DNA from: Paenibacillus sp. L3-i20
GTDB lineage: Bacteria > Bacillota > Bacilli > Paenibacillales > Paenibacillaceae
NCBI RefSeq assembly: GCF_022180385.2
Contig: NZ_BQME02000001.1
Location: 2,407,636 to 2,471,635, forward strand
Reading direction: 5' to 3'
DNA: 64,000 nt
This document shows positions 8,228 to 16,656 of the stretch, one piece after another. A program made the position numbers and the translations under genes. The notes beneath the pieces are model-generated. The model searched no databases and was not told the DNA's origin. It saw only the letters and a program-made list of their open reading frames with translations. How positions within the stretch are numbered: the first letter of the stretch is position 1; the number at the start of each line of letters is the position of its first letter.

Positions 8228-9193
8228 ATGTCCCTATATAAAGAGTTAAACGATGTGAAGCTAGATTTATCCGTTTACAAGGAAGAGACTTTATCTGAAG
8301 TGGAGCAAAAAAGGTGGGAAAAGCGTGTACAATCAAGGCTTGCCAAACCTAAAAAACAATCTAAAAAGTGGTTAGGGATTGCAGCTGCATTAGTGCTCGC
8401 AATTGGTGTAACCTCTCCTCTTGGAAAAGAGGCACTTGCACAGATGACAGCTGTGGCGGGACTTATTGAGCAGTTCATAGATAAAGAGAAGAATCTCGAT
8501 TATTCCGCTTACAAAACAGCAGTCGGGGAAACTGCTGAAAATGAATTTGGCAAGTTAACATTAAATGAAGTACTTGTTGATGCGGACTTTCTATTTATAA
8601 GCTCGACCTTCGAGCCTAACAAAGGTGTTAAGTTCGATGAATTCACGTTTTTACATCCACATATTTTTATTGATGGGAAAAATGTTGAAGTTACAAGGGG
8701 AACAAAGACAGTTAAAGAAAATGATAATACGTATACCATCTATGGAGAAATTAAGCTCAGCGAGATGCCGATGGAGGAGCAATTTCACTTAACGATTTCA
8801 TATGATGAATTCAGTACACCACGTTCAACAATTAGTACAAATGCTATAGATGATCCTTGGATATTTGATGTACTAGTATCTCCAACTCAGCTTAGAGGGG
8901 AAACAAAAACAGTTCAATTGTACAAAACGATTAATCTCTATAACGGCGAAAAAGTGAAAATAGAAAAAATGCTTGCTTCGCCTGTTTTTACGTTGCTTTA
9001 TTATGAACTGAAAGCTGGTTTGGAAAAAACGTACTTTAAACTTGTATCAGCTAGTGGTGAAGAAATCGGGTTTAGGGTGAAATATGCTCGCGTATTAAAT
9101 TGTAACGAAAATACCACCTGTAGCGAAAGTTGTTGCTATGGGTGTTTTTTTTATTGTGGTGATACTCCATTCTCAATAATTTTTGCTTTCTGA
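8228..9193 (+). CDS. DUF4179-type membrane protein, putative anti-sigma partner
   Basis: About 321 residues. GAGGTG at 8215-8220 supports the ATG at 8228. A charged cytoplasmic N-terminus (residues 1-47) is followed by one membrane helix (WLGIAAALVLAIGVTSPLG) and an extracytoplasmic beta-rich domain, the layout of DUF4179 anti-sigma-like proteins in Bacillales. It lies 4 bases behind the sigma gene. The last 30 or so codons are odd: they are cysteine-rich (CNENTTCSESCCYGCFFYC) and read straight through a strong terminator hairpin at 9114-9152. That tail is unlikely to be native, so the gene has probably lost its true 3' end. Confidence 0.75.
   Translation: MSLYKELNDVKLDLSVYKEETLSEVEQKRWEKRVQSRLAKPKKQSKKWLGIAAALVLAIGVTSPLGKEALAQMTAVAGLIEQFIDKEKNLDYSAYKTAVGETAENEFGKLTLNEVLVDADFLFISSTFEPNKGVKFDEFTFLHPHIFIDGKNVEVTRGTKTVKENDNTYTIYGEIKLSEMPMEEQFHLTISYDEFSTPRSTISTNAIDDPWIFDVLVSPTQLRGETKTVQLYKTINLYNGEKVKIEKMLASPVFTLLYYELKAGLEKTYFKLVSASGEEIGFRVKYARVLNCNENTTCSESCCYGCFFYCGDTPFSIIFAF
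9114..9152 (+). terminator. Terminator lying inside the 3' end of the DUF4179 frame
   Basis: CACCTGTAGC (9115-9124) pairs with GCTATGGGTG (9135-9144) with G:U pairs, followed by eight T (9145-9152). The reading frame crosses it and stops only at 9193, so the terminator probably belonged to a longer or differently ended gene. Confidence 0.7.
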
Positions 9194-9256
9194 CATTTGT
9201 CATAATGACTTTGTGACATCCTACACTAATTGCTCGTTCCGTTCCGTTGCTACAAT
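9191..9256 (+). promoter_or_regulatory. Candidate promoter and operator of the ABC/two-component operon
   Basis: TGACA TT TGTCA (9191-9202) is a perfect palindrome, followed by further TGAC and TGACA elements up to 9218. A -10-like TACAAT lies at 9251-9256 but the -35 region is poor. A weak core promoter behind an inverted repeat fits activation by the response regulator encoded in the operon. This is inference. Confidence 0.4.
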
Positions 9257-9320
9257 AAGGACATCAAGTAGCGAACACAAATAGCAGCGAACACACAAAC
9301 ATAACGGAGGATGATTATAA

Positions 9321-10208
9321 ATGAAACATGCAATTGAATGTATAAACCTAGTGAAGCAATTCGGTGATTTCCGCGCCGTTGATCATATGAACTTGACTTT
9401 CGAGCAAGGCAAAATATCAGCACTGCTTGGCCCGAACGGGGCTGGCAAGACTACAGCAATTTCTATGATGCTTGGGATGATGAAACCAACGTCAGGAGAA
9501 GTGCAAATGCTTGGACTACCCGCAGGAACAAAGGAATTAAGACAGCGTGTAGGAGCACTTACGCAGGATGTAAAAGCAGCAGATGGGCTTTCGGTCAAAG
9601 AAGTGCTTGAGTTGTTCCGCAGTTATTACCGTAATCCGATGTCACTTGAGCGACTGCTCGACATTTCCGGTCTTCACGGCGATGCAAAGAGAAGAGCATC
9701 CTCCCTGTCAGGGGGACAACGTCGCAGATTAGCTTTTGCACAAAGTTTGGCAGGAAATCCAGAACTCATTTTGCTAGATGAGCCAACGGTTGGAATGGAC
9801 ATTCAATCTCGTGACCGCTTTTGGGAAACGGTAAGGGCACTAGCAGGCAATGGACGTACGATTCTACTAACGACACATCATCTAGATGAAGCTGATGCGG
9901 TTGCAGACCATATCGCTGTCGTAGCCAGCGGACGTGTAGTAGCCGAAGGAACACCAGAGAAACTGAAGTCGCAAACCGCACTTCGAACTGTATCATTCCG
10001 CGCTTCAAACGCACCTAACGAGCAAGAATGGATAAAGTTGCCTGGTGTCAAAAAGGCAGAATGCAACGGTGAAAGAATTCGTCTACATGCTGAGAACACG
10101 GATGTATTATTATTCTCACTCATGCAATCTAGCTGGGGTGTCACAGATATCGACGTACAATCCGCTAGTTTAGAAGACACATTCAAAAGTCTTACTGCTA
10201 AAAATTAA
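9321..10208 (+). CDS. ABC transporter ATP-binding protein
   Basis: A 295-residue ATPase of a DrrA/YvfR-type exporter. Walker A is GPNGAGKTT (about residues 37-45), the signature is LSGGQRRRLAFAQ, Walker B is ELILLDEPTVGMD, and the switch His lies in TTHHLDEADAVADH. The C-terminal 80 residues form the extension typical of drug or lipid exporters. GGAGGATG precedes the ATG. The next gene is the permease, followed by a sensor kinase and response regulator, the same order as yvfR-yvfS-yvfT-yvfU in Bacillus subtilis. The substrate is unknown; peptide antibiotic or lipid export is plausible. Confidence 0.92.
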   Translation: MKHAIECINLVKQFGDFRAVDHMNLTFEQGKISALLGPNGAGKTTAISMMLGMMKPTSGEVQMLGLPAGTKELRQRVGALTQDVKAADGLSVKEVLELFRSYYRNPMSLERLLDISGLHGDAKRRASSLSGGQRRRLAFAQSLAGNPELILLDEPTVGMDIQSRDRFWETVRALAGNGRTILLTTHHLDEADAVADHIAVVASGRVVAEGTPEKLKSQTALRTVSFRASNAPNEQEWIKLPGVKKAECNGERIRLHAENTDVLLFSLMQSSWGVTDIDVQSASLEDTFKSLTAKN

Positions 10209-10263
10209 CCAACGATTAAACGATAAACCATAAACTATAAAACATACTAAGGGGATAATTGAT

Positions 10264-11007
10264 ATGACACATATGTTTCTTGCACAAACGAAAGCAGAAA
10301 GCTTACGAATCGTCCGTAGCCCATTCTTTTTACTCTTCTCAATCGCAATGCCACTCGTATTTTACTTCTTGTTCACAAGTCTCAATGGTGCTGATAAATC
10401 GGTGGAATCAACAACTTGGGCAGTATTTTCATTAATGTCGATGACAGCATTCGCTCTAATTGGTACAGCTGTAAGTCAGTTCGGCATTCGCCTTTCGTTC
10501 GAACACCAAGAAGGTTGGGTACGTTTGCTTAAACTAACGCCTCTGACTCCAGGTGTTTGGTTGGGAAGCAAAATCGTTGCACAAATGGCTATTCATCTCG
10601 TTGTAATTGTTATTATTTTCGCATCGGCTGCTGTTGTAAATGATATTAATCTTACTGTGGGACAATGGATTTCTTGCGGCATGTGGTTGTGGATTGGAAG
10701 CTTGTCTCTACTAGCTCTTGGAGCATTGCTAGGAACACTAAAAAATGCAAACTCAGCTATTGCAATCGGAAATGTCATTCAAATGGGTCTTGCGATTGTT
10801 GGCGGACTATGGATGCCTCTAAGTGTATTGCCTAAGTGGATGCAAGCAATTGGTGAATGGCTTCCATCCCACAGATTTGCAAATGGTGCATGGAATTTAG
10901 TAGCTGGAAAAGCTCCTGAAATGATGGATTACATAATTTTGTCAGGAAGTGGTCTATCATTTATGGTACTATCTGTGTACATATACAATCGACGGGATGT
11001 GGCTTAA
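10264..11007 (+). CDS. ABC-2 type transporter permease
   Basis: A 247-residue membrane protein with six predicted helices, the ABC-2 permease size. The helices include PFFLLFSIAMPLVFYFLF, VFSLMSMTAFALIGTAV and AIHLVVIVIIFASAAVV, and the conserved segment EHQEGWVRLLKLTPLTP follows the second. It forms the channel for the ATPase just upstream (55 bases apart). The frame ends at 11005-11007, overlapping the likely start of the kinase gene. Confidence 0.9.
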   Translation: MTHMFLAQTKAESLRIVRSPFFLLFSIAMPLVFYFLFTSLNGADKSVESTTWAVFSLMSMTAFALIGTAVSQFGIRLSFEHQEGWVRLLKLTPLTPGVWLGSKIVAQMAIHLVVIVIIFASAAVVNDINLTVGQWISCGMWLWIGSLSLLALGALLGTLKNANSAIAIGNVIQMGLAIVGGLWMPLSVLPKWMQAIGEWLPSHRFANGAWNLVAGKAPEMMDYIILSGSGLSFMVLSVYIYNRRDVA

Positions 11008-12183
11008 ATCAACCGAGAGAAATGGTTCCTATTTCCAAAATCTGAGGGATTCATCCCTTACCTCTTATTATCAAATATGTTCATTCCAACATACTTTCTT
11101 CTTCTTGAGCCGCCTACTATTAGGTGGCTTGGCTTTGTTATTCTTGGCTTATTCATCATTCTGTTTCGTCAATTCTATTTCAATACGAAGTGGGCCGCAC
11201 CCATATTGTTAACTCAGCTGGGCTTATTGTTAGCTTTAGCTGCTCTATTTCATCCGATGTTTACATTTCTAGGATTTATGATTGCTGGTCCGCTCAGTAA
11301 ACAAAAACTGCCTGTATTAATTTCTTCCACTATTATTTTTGCAATTGGTATGGGGGCAATTAGTGCTCCGCTTATAGGAGAGGCAGGTCCTCAGTTATGG
11401 ATTGGGCTGCTGACACCTGTGTTTGGTATTAGCGTTATGCCATATCTGATTCGAGGCACCATAAAAGTTCAACAGAAGTCTTCACGAATGCGAGCAGAGG
11501 CGGCGGAACGAATGGCGCAACAGGAAGAACGCCAGCGTATAGCGCGTGAATTACATGATACTTTAGGTCATACGTTATCTTTAATTGCGTTAAAGGGTGA
11601 AGTTGTAGAGAAGCTGGTCGTTCGTAATCCCGAAAGAGCTATTCAGGAAGCTCGTGAAATAAGGGAAACGGCGCGTGCTGCACTTAAGCAAATGCGCGAA
11701 TTGGTTACAGAGATGAAAGTGGCGTTTTTTGTGGATGAATATGAACATGCTATATCACTTTGTTCAGCAGCTGATATTTCTTTATCTTGCTATTATCAAT
11801 CCGTTACGACTGATCAATCAGCCGAAAGTTTGGAACGAGATGCAGTAGCGGAAATTACTTTGCCACTAAGTACGCTGCAGGAAACGATATTGGCAATGTG
11901 CTTCCGAGAAACGACTACGAATCTAGTTCGGCATAGCAGGGCAAAAAACTGCAAGGTTCTAGTTGTTATTGAAGAGGGAGAAGTCTCCGTATCTGTAAGT
12001 GATGATGGTATTGGGGTAGATTTAAATGATGCATATGCAAGCAGCAATGGTATAGCTGGATTACGTCAGCGACTTATGCTGGTAGATGGCAATCTGTCTC
12101 TTTCTTCGTCCCCAGGCAAGGGGATGGAAGTGACGATACATATTCCTAGAGTAATTAGAACTGTGAAGGTAGGGACAGCATAG
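10997..12183 (+). CDS. Sensor histidine kinase (HisKA_3, YvfT-like), N-terminal frameshift
   Basis: A membrane kinase of the NarL/DesK class. About four to five N-terminal helices are followed by a coiled linker (AERMAQQEERQRIARELHDTLGHTLSLI), with the phosphorylated His in ELHDTLGH, and a C-terminal ATPase domain with NLVRHSRAK, SDDGIGVD and NGIAGLRQRL. The longest continuous frame with a normal start codon begins only at 11077. Conserved-looking residues KWFLFPKSEGFIPYLLL are encoded just upstream in the same frame but lack a start. An ATG at 10997 reads MWLKSTER in another frame; one more A in the AAA at 11020-11022 would join both. It stops one base before the regulator starts. Confidence 0.8.
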
Positions 12184-12789
12184 ATGATTCGAATTATTTT
12201 GGGAGAAGATCAGAAGTTATTACGGGGAGCCTTGGCGACCTTACTTTCATTGGAGGATGATATTGAAGTTGTTGGTCAAGCGGAGAATGGGGAAGAAGCC
12301 ATTGCAGTTATTCAGCAGGTACAACCGGATATCGCGGTTCTCGATATTGAAATGCCGTTAAAAACGGGATTGGATGTTGCCGAATTTATTCACAAAATGG
12401 GAATAGAGTGCCGTGTAATTATTTTAACGACATTTGCGAGACCAGGTTATTTCCAGCGTGCTATAGCGGCAGGGGTATACGGATATATGCTCAAAGATAC
12501 GGGCAGCGATGATTTATCTGATGCGATTCGAAGAGTCTATCAGGGGAAACGTGCTATTAATGCGGAATTGTCTCTCGCAGTTTGGGAGGAGCAGTGTCCA
12601 CTATCTCCACGTGAGAAGGATGTTTTGAAGCTAGCAGCCCAAGGTCTAACCCTTCAAGAAATTGGGGCGCAGCTGTTTTTATCTTACGGTACTGCTCGTA
12701 ACTATATGTCGGAAGCCATCAGCAAGTTAGGGGCTAATACTCGGATTGAAGCCATTGAAATGGCTCGCGGAAAAGGCTGGTTAGATTAA
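12184..12789 (+). CDS. Response regulator, NarL/LuxR family
   Basis: A 201-residue regulator partnered with the kinase: its ATG follows the kinase TAG directly. The receiver domain has the acidic pocket E8-D9, the phosphoacceptor D54 in VLDIEMP, Thr in ILTTFA and Lys in MLKD. The C-terminal LuxR-type helix-turn-helix (LSPREKDVLKLAAQGLTLQEIGAQLFLSYGTARNYMSEAISKLG) binds DNA. It probably activates the ABC operon through the repeat at 9191-9218. A strong terminator follows. Confidence 0.92.
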   Translation: MIRIILGEDQKLLRGALATLLSLEDDIEVVGQAENGEEAIAVIQQVQPDIAVLDIEMPLKTGLDVAEFIHKMGIECRVIILTTFARPGYFQRAIAAGVYGYMLKDTGSDDLSDAIRRVYQGKRAINAELSLAVWEEQCPLSPREKDVLKLAAQGLTLQEIGAQLFLSYGTARNYMSEAISKLGANTRIEAIEMARGKGWLD

Positions 12790-12853
12790 GCAGGAAAGAG
12801 ACTGTTCCAGGATGGGGAATTGTAGCTAATTTGCCCTCTTGTAAGCTAATAAT

Positions 12854-12905
12854 GAAGCCTCCAAAATCACTTTTAAAAGTGACGATGGAGGCTTTTACGT
12901 TTTTA
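12854..12905. terminator. Bidirectional terminator
   Basis: AAGCCTCC (12855-12862) / GGAGGCTT (12887-12894) enclose a second hairpin, TCACTTTTAAAAGTGA. T-rich flanks on both strands let it end both the regulator gene and the converging MFS gene. Confidence 0.8.
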
Positions 12906-12915
12906 ATTAATGGAA

Positions 12916-14178
12916 TTAAGTTACGGCAGTGGTTAATCGCTTTTCACGAAATGATATAAAAAATAACATTGAAGCGGTAACATATAATGCGCCTGTAATG
13001 CTGAATGTAATGGCATAGCCCCAATAGTAGCCGTAGGTTGATATGAGATAGGAATGAACCGGTCCCATTGTTGCCCATCCAAGCATAAAGGCCGTTTGCA
13101 TACATGAATTAGCTAGGCTGCGCCTTTTACTCGACACCCGATCAATTAGAATAGCTGATTGCAATGGATTAGCTGCATTCATTAACGCCTGTCGGAAGAG
13201 AAAACTGATGGAAGCGACAAGCAGTAAATTCGTAAATCCTGTTAATAGAAGGAATGGTAACGAAAGTGTTTGAAAAATAACAATAGCTTTAACTTGTCCG
13301 ACTCTATTTGCTAACGTTGGACCTATGAGCATAGAAAGGATAGTCATTACTTGCCCTAACGAGAGTAAGAAACTCATTGCACTAAGTGAGATTGTAAATC
13401 GATTTGTGAAATACAGGTTTAAATAAGGAACGACAAGTCCAGAGCCAATACCAATCAATAGCTGTATAGCAGCAAATTTTACGATAAATGAAATTTCGCC
13501 TTTTGATTGAACTGCTTGGTTTGTAGTACTTTCCTCACTAGATGATTCCGCTTCAGCATTTTGGGAACGTTTCGATTCTCTTATCGCTTGTAAAGGTATA
13601 AAGGCTGCAACAGTTGCTAGACTTCCTATAAGTAAAACAATTTTAAACGAAAGCAGCTTATTTAATCCGACCGCCTGCATAATATCCGCAATAATTCCCC
13701 CGCCAAGGCTGCCGGCAACTTGGGAAGCAAGTACAAAAGCAGAATAGATGCTGAAAACGCGCAACCGGTCTGCTTTGGATATATTTTCGGCGAGGAAGGG
13801 AATGGCGAGTACTTGAAACACAGCTGCGAAAATGCCTGTAAGAACAGCCATCGTCAGCAAGCTTCCTTCAGATTCAAACAACGAGCGACCAGCAAGTACG
13901 ATGCCGCTGCATAAAGCACCGATCACGAGCAATCGTTTGCGGCTGGTGCGATCACCAAACAGACCGATAGGAATAAAGCAAAGTGCCGTTGCAAGTGACT
14001 GCATACTGACGATTCGTCCACTCATGGCATCGGCGTAACCTAGCTCGTGAATATATAAGTTGTACAATACCGAGAACATGCCTGTGCCGATTTGAAATAA
14101 CATATTTGCTAGAAAGAAAAGACGGATGTTTTGGGACCAGCCTTGCCACTCCGCAGTGGTAGATTGAAGGATTTTCAT
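12916..14178 (-). CDS. MFS transporter
   Basis: A 420-residue major facilitator with 12 helices in two halves separated by a charged, serine-rich loop (about residues 200-225). The segment between helices 2 and 3 holds GLFGDRTSRKRLLVIG, the MFS loop signature. The C-terminal half has GPTLANRVGQVK, a second copy. On the minus strand AGGAGG precedes the ATG with 7 bases of spacing. It is convergent with the two-component operon and has no partner gene, so the substrate (probably a drug or metabolite) is unknown. Confidence 0.85.
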   Translation of the reverse strand: MKILQSTTAEWQGWSQNIRLFFLANMLFQIGTGMFSVLYNLYIHELGYADAMSGRIVSMQSLATALCFIPIGLFGDRTSRKRLLVIGALCSGIVLAGRSLFESEGSLLTMAVLTGIFAAVFQVLAIPFLAENISKADRLRVFSIYSAFVLASQVAGSLGGGIIADIMQAVGLNKLLSFKIVLLIGSLATVAAFIPLQAIRESKRSQNAEAESSSEESTTNQAVQSKGEISFIVKFAAIQLLIGIGSGLVVPYLNLYFTNRFTISLSAMSFLLSLGQVMTILSMLIGPTLANRVGQVKAIVIFQTLSLPFLLLTGFTNLLLVASISFLFRQALMNAANPLQSAILIDRVSSKRRSLANSCMQTAFMLGWATMGPVHSYLISTYGYYWGYAITFSITGALYVTASMLFFISFREKRLTTAVT

Positions 14179-14336
14179 ATATGCGCCTCCTGATGCTATT
14201 CAATCCAACCATACTCCTCTAGCAGACGTAAAGCAACCAAAAGTTGTCACGGAGCGTGATAAACGTATCTATCATTCCATCGCTCGTATAATCATGATAT
14301 GCTTAACGTACTTATGAACGATGAAGGAGGATTTAT

Positions 14337-14699
14337 ATGCAAACGTTTGTTATGTTAGGCAGTATTTTAATGGTACTCGCGGTTGCTATCGGTGCATTTG
14401 GCGCACATGCGCTTAAGAGTAGAATCGCACCAGATAAGCTGAAAGTATATGAGGTAGGTGTGCAGTATCACATCGCACATGCTTTGGGCTTGATACTAAT
14501 CGGAATACTCGCTAGTCTCTATCCAGAAGAGCAGCTTATTATTACAGCAGGCTGGTTTTTGGTAGCGGGAATCGTCTTATTCTCGGGAAGTCTATATGTG
14601 CTAAGTGTTGCAAAAGCTAGATTTCTTGGACCTATTACCCCACTAGGCGGACTTTCTTTTATGATTGGCTGGGTGCTTGTAGCGGTTGCTGTTTTGTAA
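14337..14699 (+). CDS. DUF423 family membrane protein
   Basis: A 120-residue protein with four helices, the standard size for the YwdK/YgdD (DUF423) family. The diagnostic blocks are AVAIGAFGAHALKSR near the start, HIAHALGLILIG, FSGSLYVLSV and GPITPLGGLSFMIGW. The function of this family is not known. AAGGAGG sits 7 bases before the ATG. A -10-like TATAAT lies at 14287-14292. The gene is divergent from the MFS gene and monocistronic. Confidence 0.92.
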   Translation: MQTFVMLGSILMVLAVAIGAFGAHALKSRIAPDKLKVYEVGVQYHIAHALGLILIGILASLYPEEQLIITAGWFLVAGIVLFSGSLYVLSVAKARFLGPITPLGGLSFMIGWVLVAVAVL

Positions 14700-14750
14700 G
14701 GGGAAATCAATGCTAGTGTTGATATAAAAGCTAAATACAACGAATAGATA

Positions 14751-14793
14751 AAACACAACCCAGTTCGAATATAAACGGGGTTGTGTTTTTCTG
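14751..14793. terminator. Bidirectional terminator
   Basis: AAACACAACCC (14751-14761) pairs perfectly with GGGTTGTGTTT (14778-14788), followed by T on the plus strand; it serves the DUF423 gene and the converging hydrolase gene. Confidence 0.8.
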
Positions 14794-15360
14794 TTAAAAC
14801 GATACGTTTTTCTCAACAAACGCCTTTATTGAAGCAGCCAATCGCTCGGGGCATTGTTCCATTAATACGTGACCATAACCTTCGTAAACCGTTGTCTGAA
14901 GAGCAGTTAGCTTTTGCTGATACTGTTCAAAAACACGTTTCGGGATAAATCTATCCTTTGTGCCATGAATTAATAGGGTGGGAGCAATAATACTACTAAT
15001 TTCATTAGATAGAATCCCCGTATCATCGTCGGCTAATGTTTTTGCGATTATATAGGGTAAGTTTGGATGAGAAAATGGTTTTGTCCAATTTTTTATAAAA
15101 TCGGGAGTAATATCATCACGGGGAATACCTAATAATTTTGATAGCATTTTCGGTTTCATTTGGTTTCGCATTGCCCCAATGAACATACCATTCATCAATC
15201 CGTTACGTGCCGCCCATCTAATAGGGGGAGAGACTCCTCGTCTCAGTCCGTAGGCAGCAGTACCATGCAATAAAACGACTGGGATGAGATTCTGTGCACC
15301 ATATACAGCAATATGTAAGTTTCCATCTGGAACGGGAATGGTTAGTGCAGATGTATTCAT
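14794..15360 (-). CDS. Alpha/beta hydrolase with internal deletion
   Basis: A 188-residue remnant of an alpha/beta hydrolase, against 250-280 for the family. The N-terminal strands and oxyanion motif (VVLLHGTAA at about 28-36) are present, and so is the C-terminal part with the acid (HGTKDRFIP) and catalytic His (GYGHVLMEQCPERLA). The middle that should contain the nucleophile elbow GxSxG is missing; the sequence jumps from LLHGTAA into a cap-like region. The product should be inactive. Its ATG overlaps the stop of the upstream MerR remnant (TAATG), so the two formed one translationally coupled operon that has decayed together. Confidence 0.7.
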   Translation of the reverse strand: MNTSALTIPVPDGNLHIAVYGAQNLIPVVLLHGTAAYGLRRGVSPPIRWAARNGLMNGMFIGAMRNQMKPKMLSKLLGIPRDDITPDFIKNWTKPFSHPNLPYIIAKTLADDDTGILSNEISSIIAPTLLIHGTKDRFIPKRVFEQYQQKLTALQTTVYEGYGHVLMEQCPERLAASIKAFVEKNVSF

Positions 15361-16333
15361 TACGTGTCACCCCGGGAATGAAATTGATCAGCATTGTAGA
15401 TTAACCACTGAATAGTTTGTTTTATCGTTTTTTGTGAATGGGCATAGGGGGTGAGCAAAGGGTTTAGCACCAGCAGCAACTTCCACCATTCGCGCATGCG
15501 ATCTGATGTCATTTGGTTAGCGTTATGAATAAATAGCTTCAAGTCCTCTATCACAGGCTGCGACTTCTCACCCATGAATAAAGAGACATAATCAAGAGCT
15601 GCTTTTTGCATAGGTACACTACTTTCCATTTCTCCCGCATCCATTAAATAAATGACTCTGTTGTATTTTGTTTGTATTTCTCTTGCCACGGCGAAGCATC
15701 AATGTGCTGTTCCTGTATAGCTTGCCTAAATGGATTTAACTGTCCCTTTATCTCTTGATTGAAAGAAACGTCATCCAACATAGCGTTCATTTGTGACCAA
15801 GCTTACAGCTGAGACTCTGTTAAGCGTTGCTGATCTGGAACAAAACCTATATAAGCGGCGAGTAACTGACTCTGCCACTCATCTGGATGTAGAGGCTCAA
15901 CGAATGCATCATGTATCTTTGCGGCAATAAAGTTTTGACGATCTTTCGTGCTTTTATTAATTATTTCTGCGATGTCGTGCAAATAGCTCAGCTGTAAGTT
16001 TGTTTGCGATTGTTTATCAGAGCTGATAAGTATTTCTTTAATACGATGAAGGTGTTCGAGCTGCTGCTCGATGGCTTCAAGCTGCCACTTTATTGAGGAG
16101 GATATGAGCTGTTCGTTCTGCAGCATTCTTTTAATATCATTAACTTTAAAATCAAGATATCGTAGAAACAAAATAAGCTCTAACTGCTCAATATCATGTT
16201 GATTGTAATATCGATAGCCTGTATGACTAACATGAGAGGCGGATAACAAATTAATATCATCGTAATAACGGATTGTTTTGACTGTTGCCCCAGTAAGCTT
16301 CGAAACTTTTCCGATTGAATAGTTTTTTTTCAA
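15360..16333 (-). pseudogene. MerR family regulator, broken by stop and frameshift
   Basis: The N-terminal 176 codons encode an intact MerR winged helix (YSIGKVSKLTGATVKTIRYYDDINLL, then the GYRYYNQHDIEQL wing) and a coiled coil. An in-frame TAA at 15803-15805 then ends the protein. Directly behind it the same frame continues AWSQMNAMLDDVSFNQEIKG to DASPWQ, after which a one-base loss near 15688 moves the frame to REIQTKYNRVIYLMDAGEME, which runs to 15360. The whole would be about 324 residues: DNA-binding domain plus a ligand-binding domain. The truncated protein might still bind DNA. Its own 19-bp-spacer promoter remains. Confidence 0.85.
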
Positions 16334-16363
16334 TCATTCTACTTATCACCTTCTTCTATTTTC

Positions 16364-16394
16364 ATTATAAATTCCCCAGAAACTGGAGAGTCAA
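16364..16394 (-). promoter_or_regulatory. MerR-type promoter with 19-bp spacer
   Basis: On the minus strand -35 TTGACT (16389-16394) and -10 TATAAT (16364-16369) are separated by exactly 19 bases. The spacer holds the dyad CCAG TTT CTGG. An overlong spacer with a central palindrome is the hallmark of promoters that MerR proteins activate by DNA distortion. It drives the MerR remnant. Confidence 0.8.
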
Positions 16395-16656
16395 TAAGTT
16401 GTTGGAGGTGACGGTTATTGAACTTCTGAAGATTGTTGAGACCCCAGTAGACAGTAAGGTAAACGGATCGGTTCTCAAAAGAAGTGTTCAGTATGGTAGC
16501 AATCGCTGGCTCCTAAGGGGAGTATCTCATTTTAGGGAACGACTTTTAAGAGGAGTTCATCTTTTTGGATTTATTATCTAGAAATATCTGAATTATTAGA
16601 TAAAAACTTTATTAAGGATTATGGAACACTGAAAAAGAACATTAATATATGTTATT
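16395..16656. other. Intergenic stretch without a recognisable gene
   Basis: Between the MerR promoter and the IS element. A short frame from the GTG at 16407 (VTVIELLKIVETPVDSK... to 16581) exists, but it matches nothing I know and has only GGAGG at 16402 in its favour. It could be the relic of the gene interrupted or displaced by the insertion. Confidence 0.3.

Noticed and set aside
10949-11212. Open frame of 87 codons across the permease/kinase junction
   Set aside because: Only its segment MWLKSTER is meaningful, as the likely kinase start before the frameshift; the rest is out of frame with the kinase.
16315-16581. 88-codon plus-strand frame across the MerR promoter
   Set aside because: Its first part is antisense to the MerR start and promoter; no family match for the rest.
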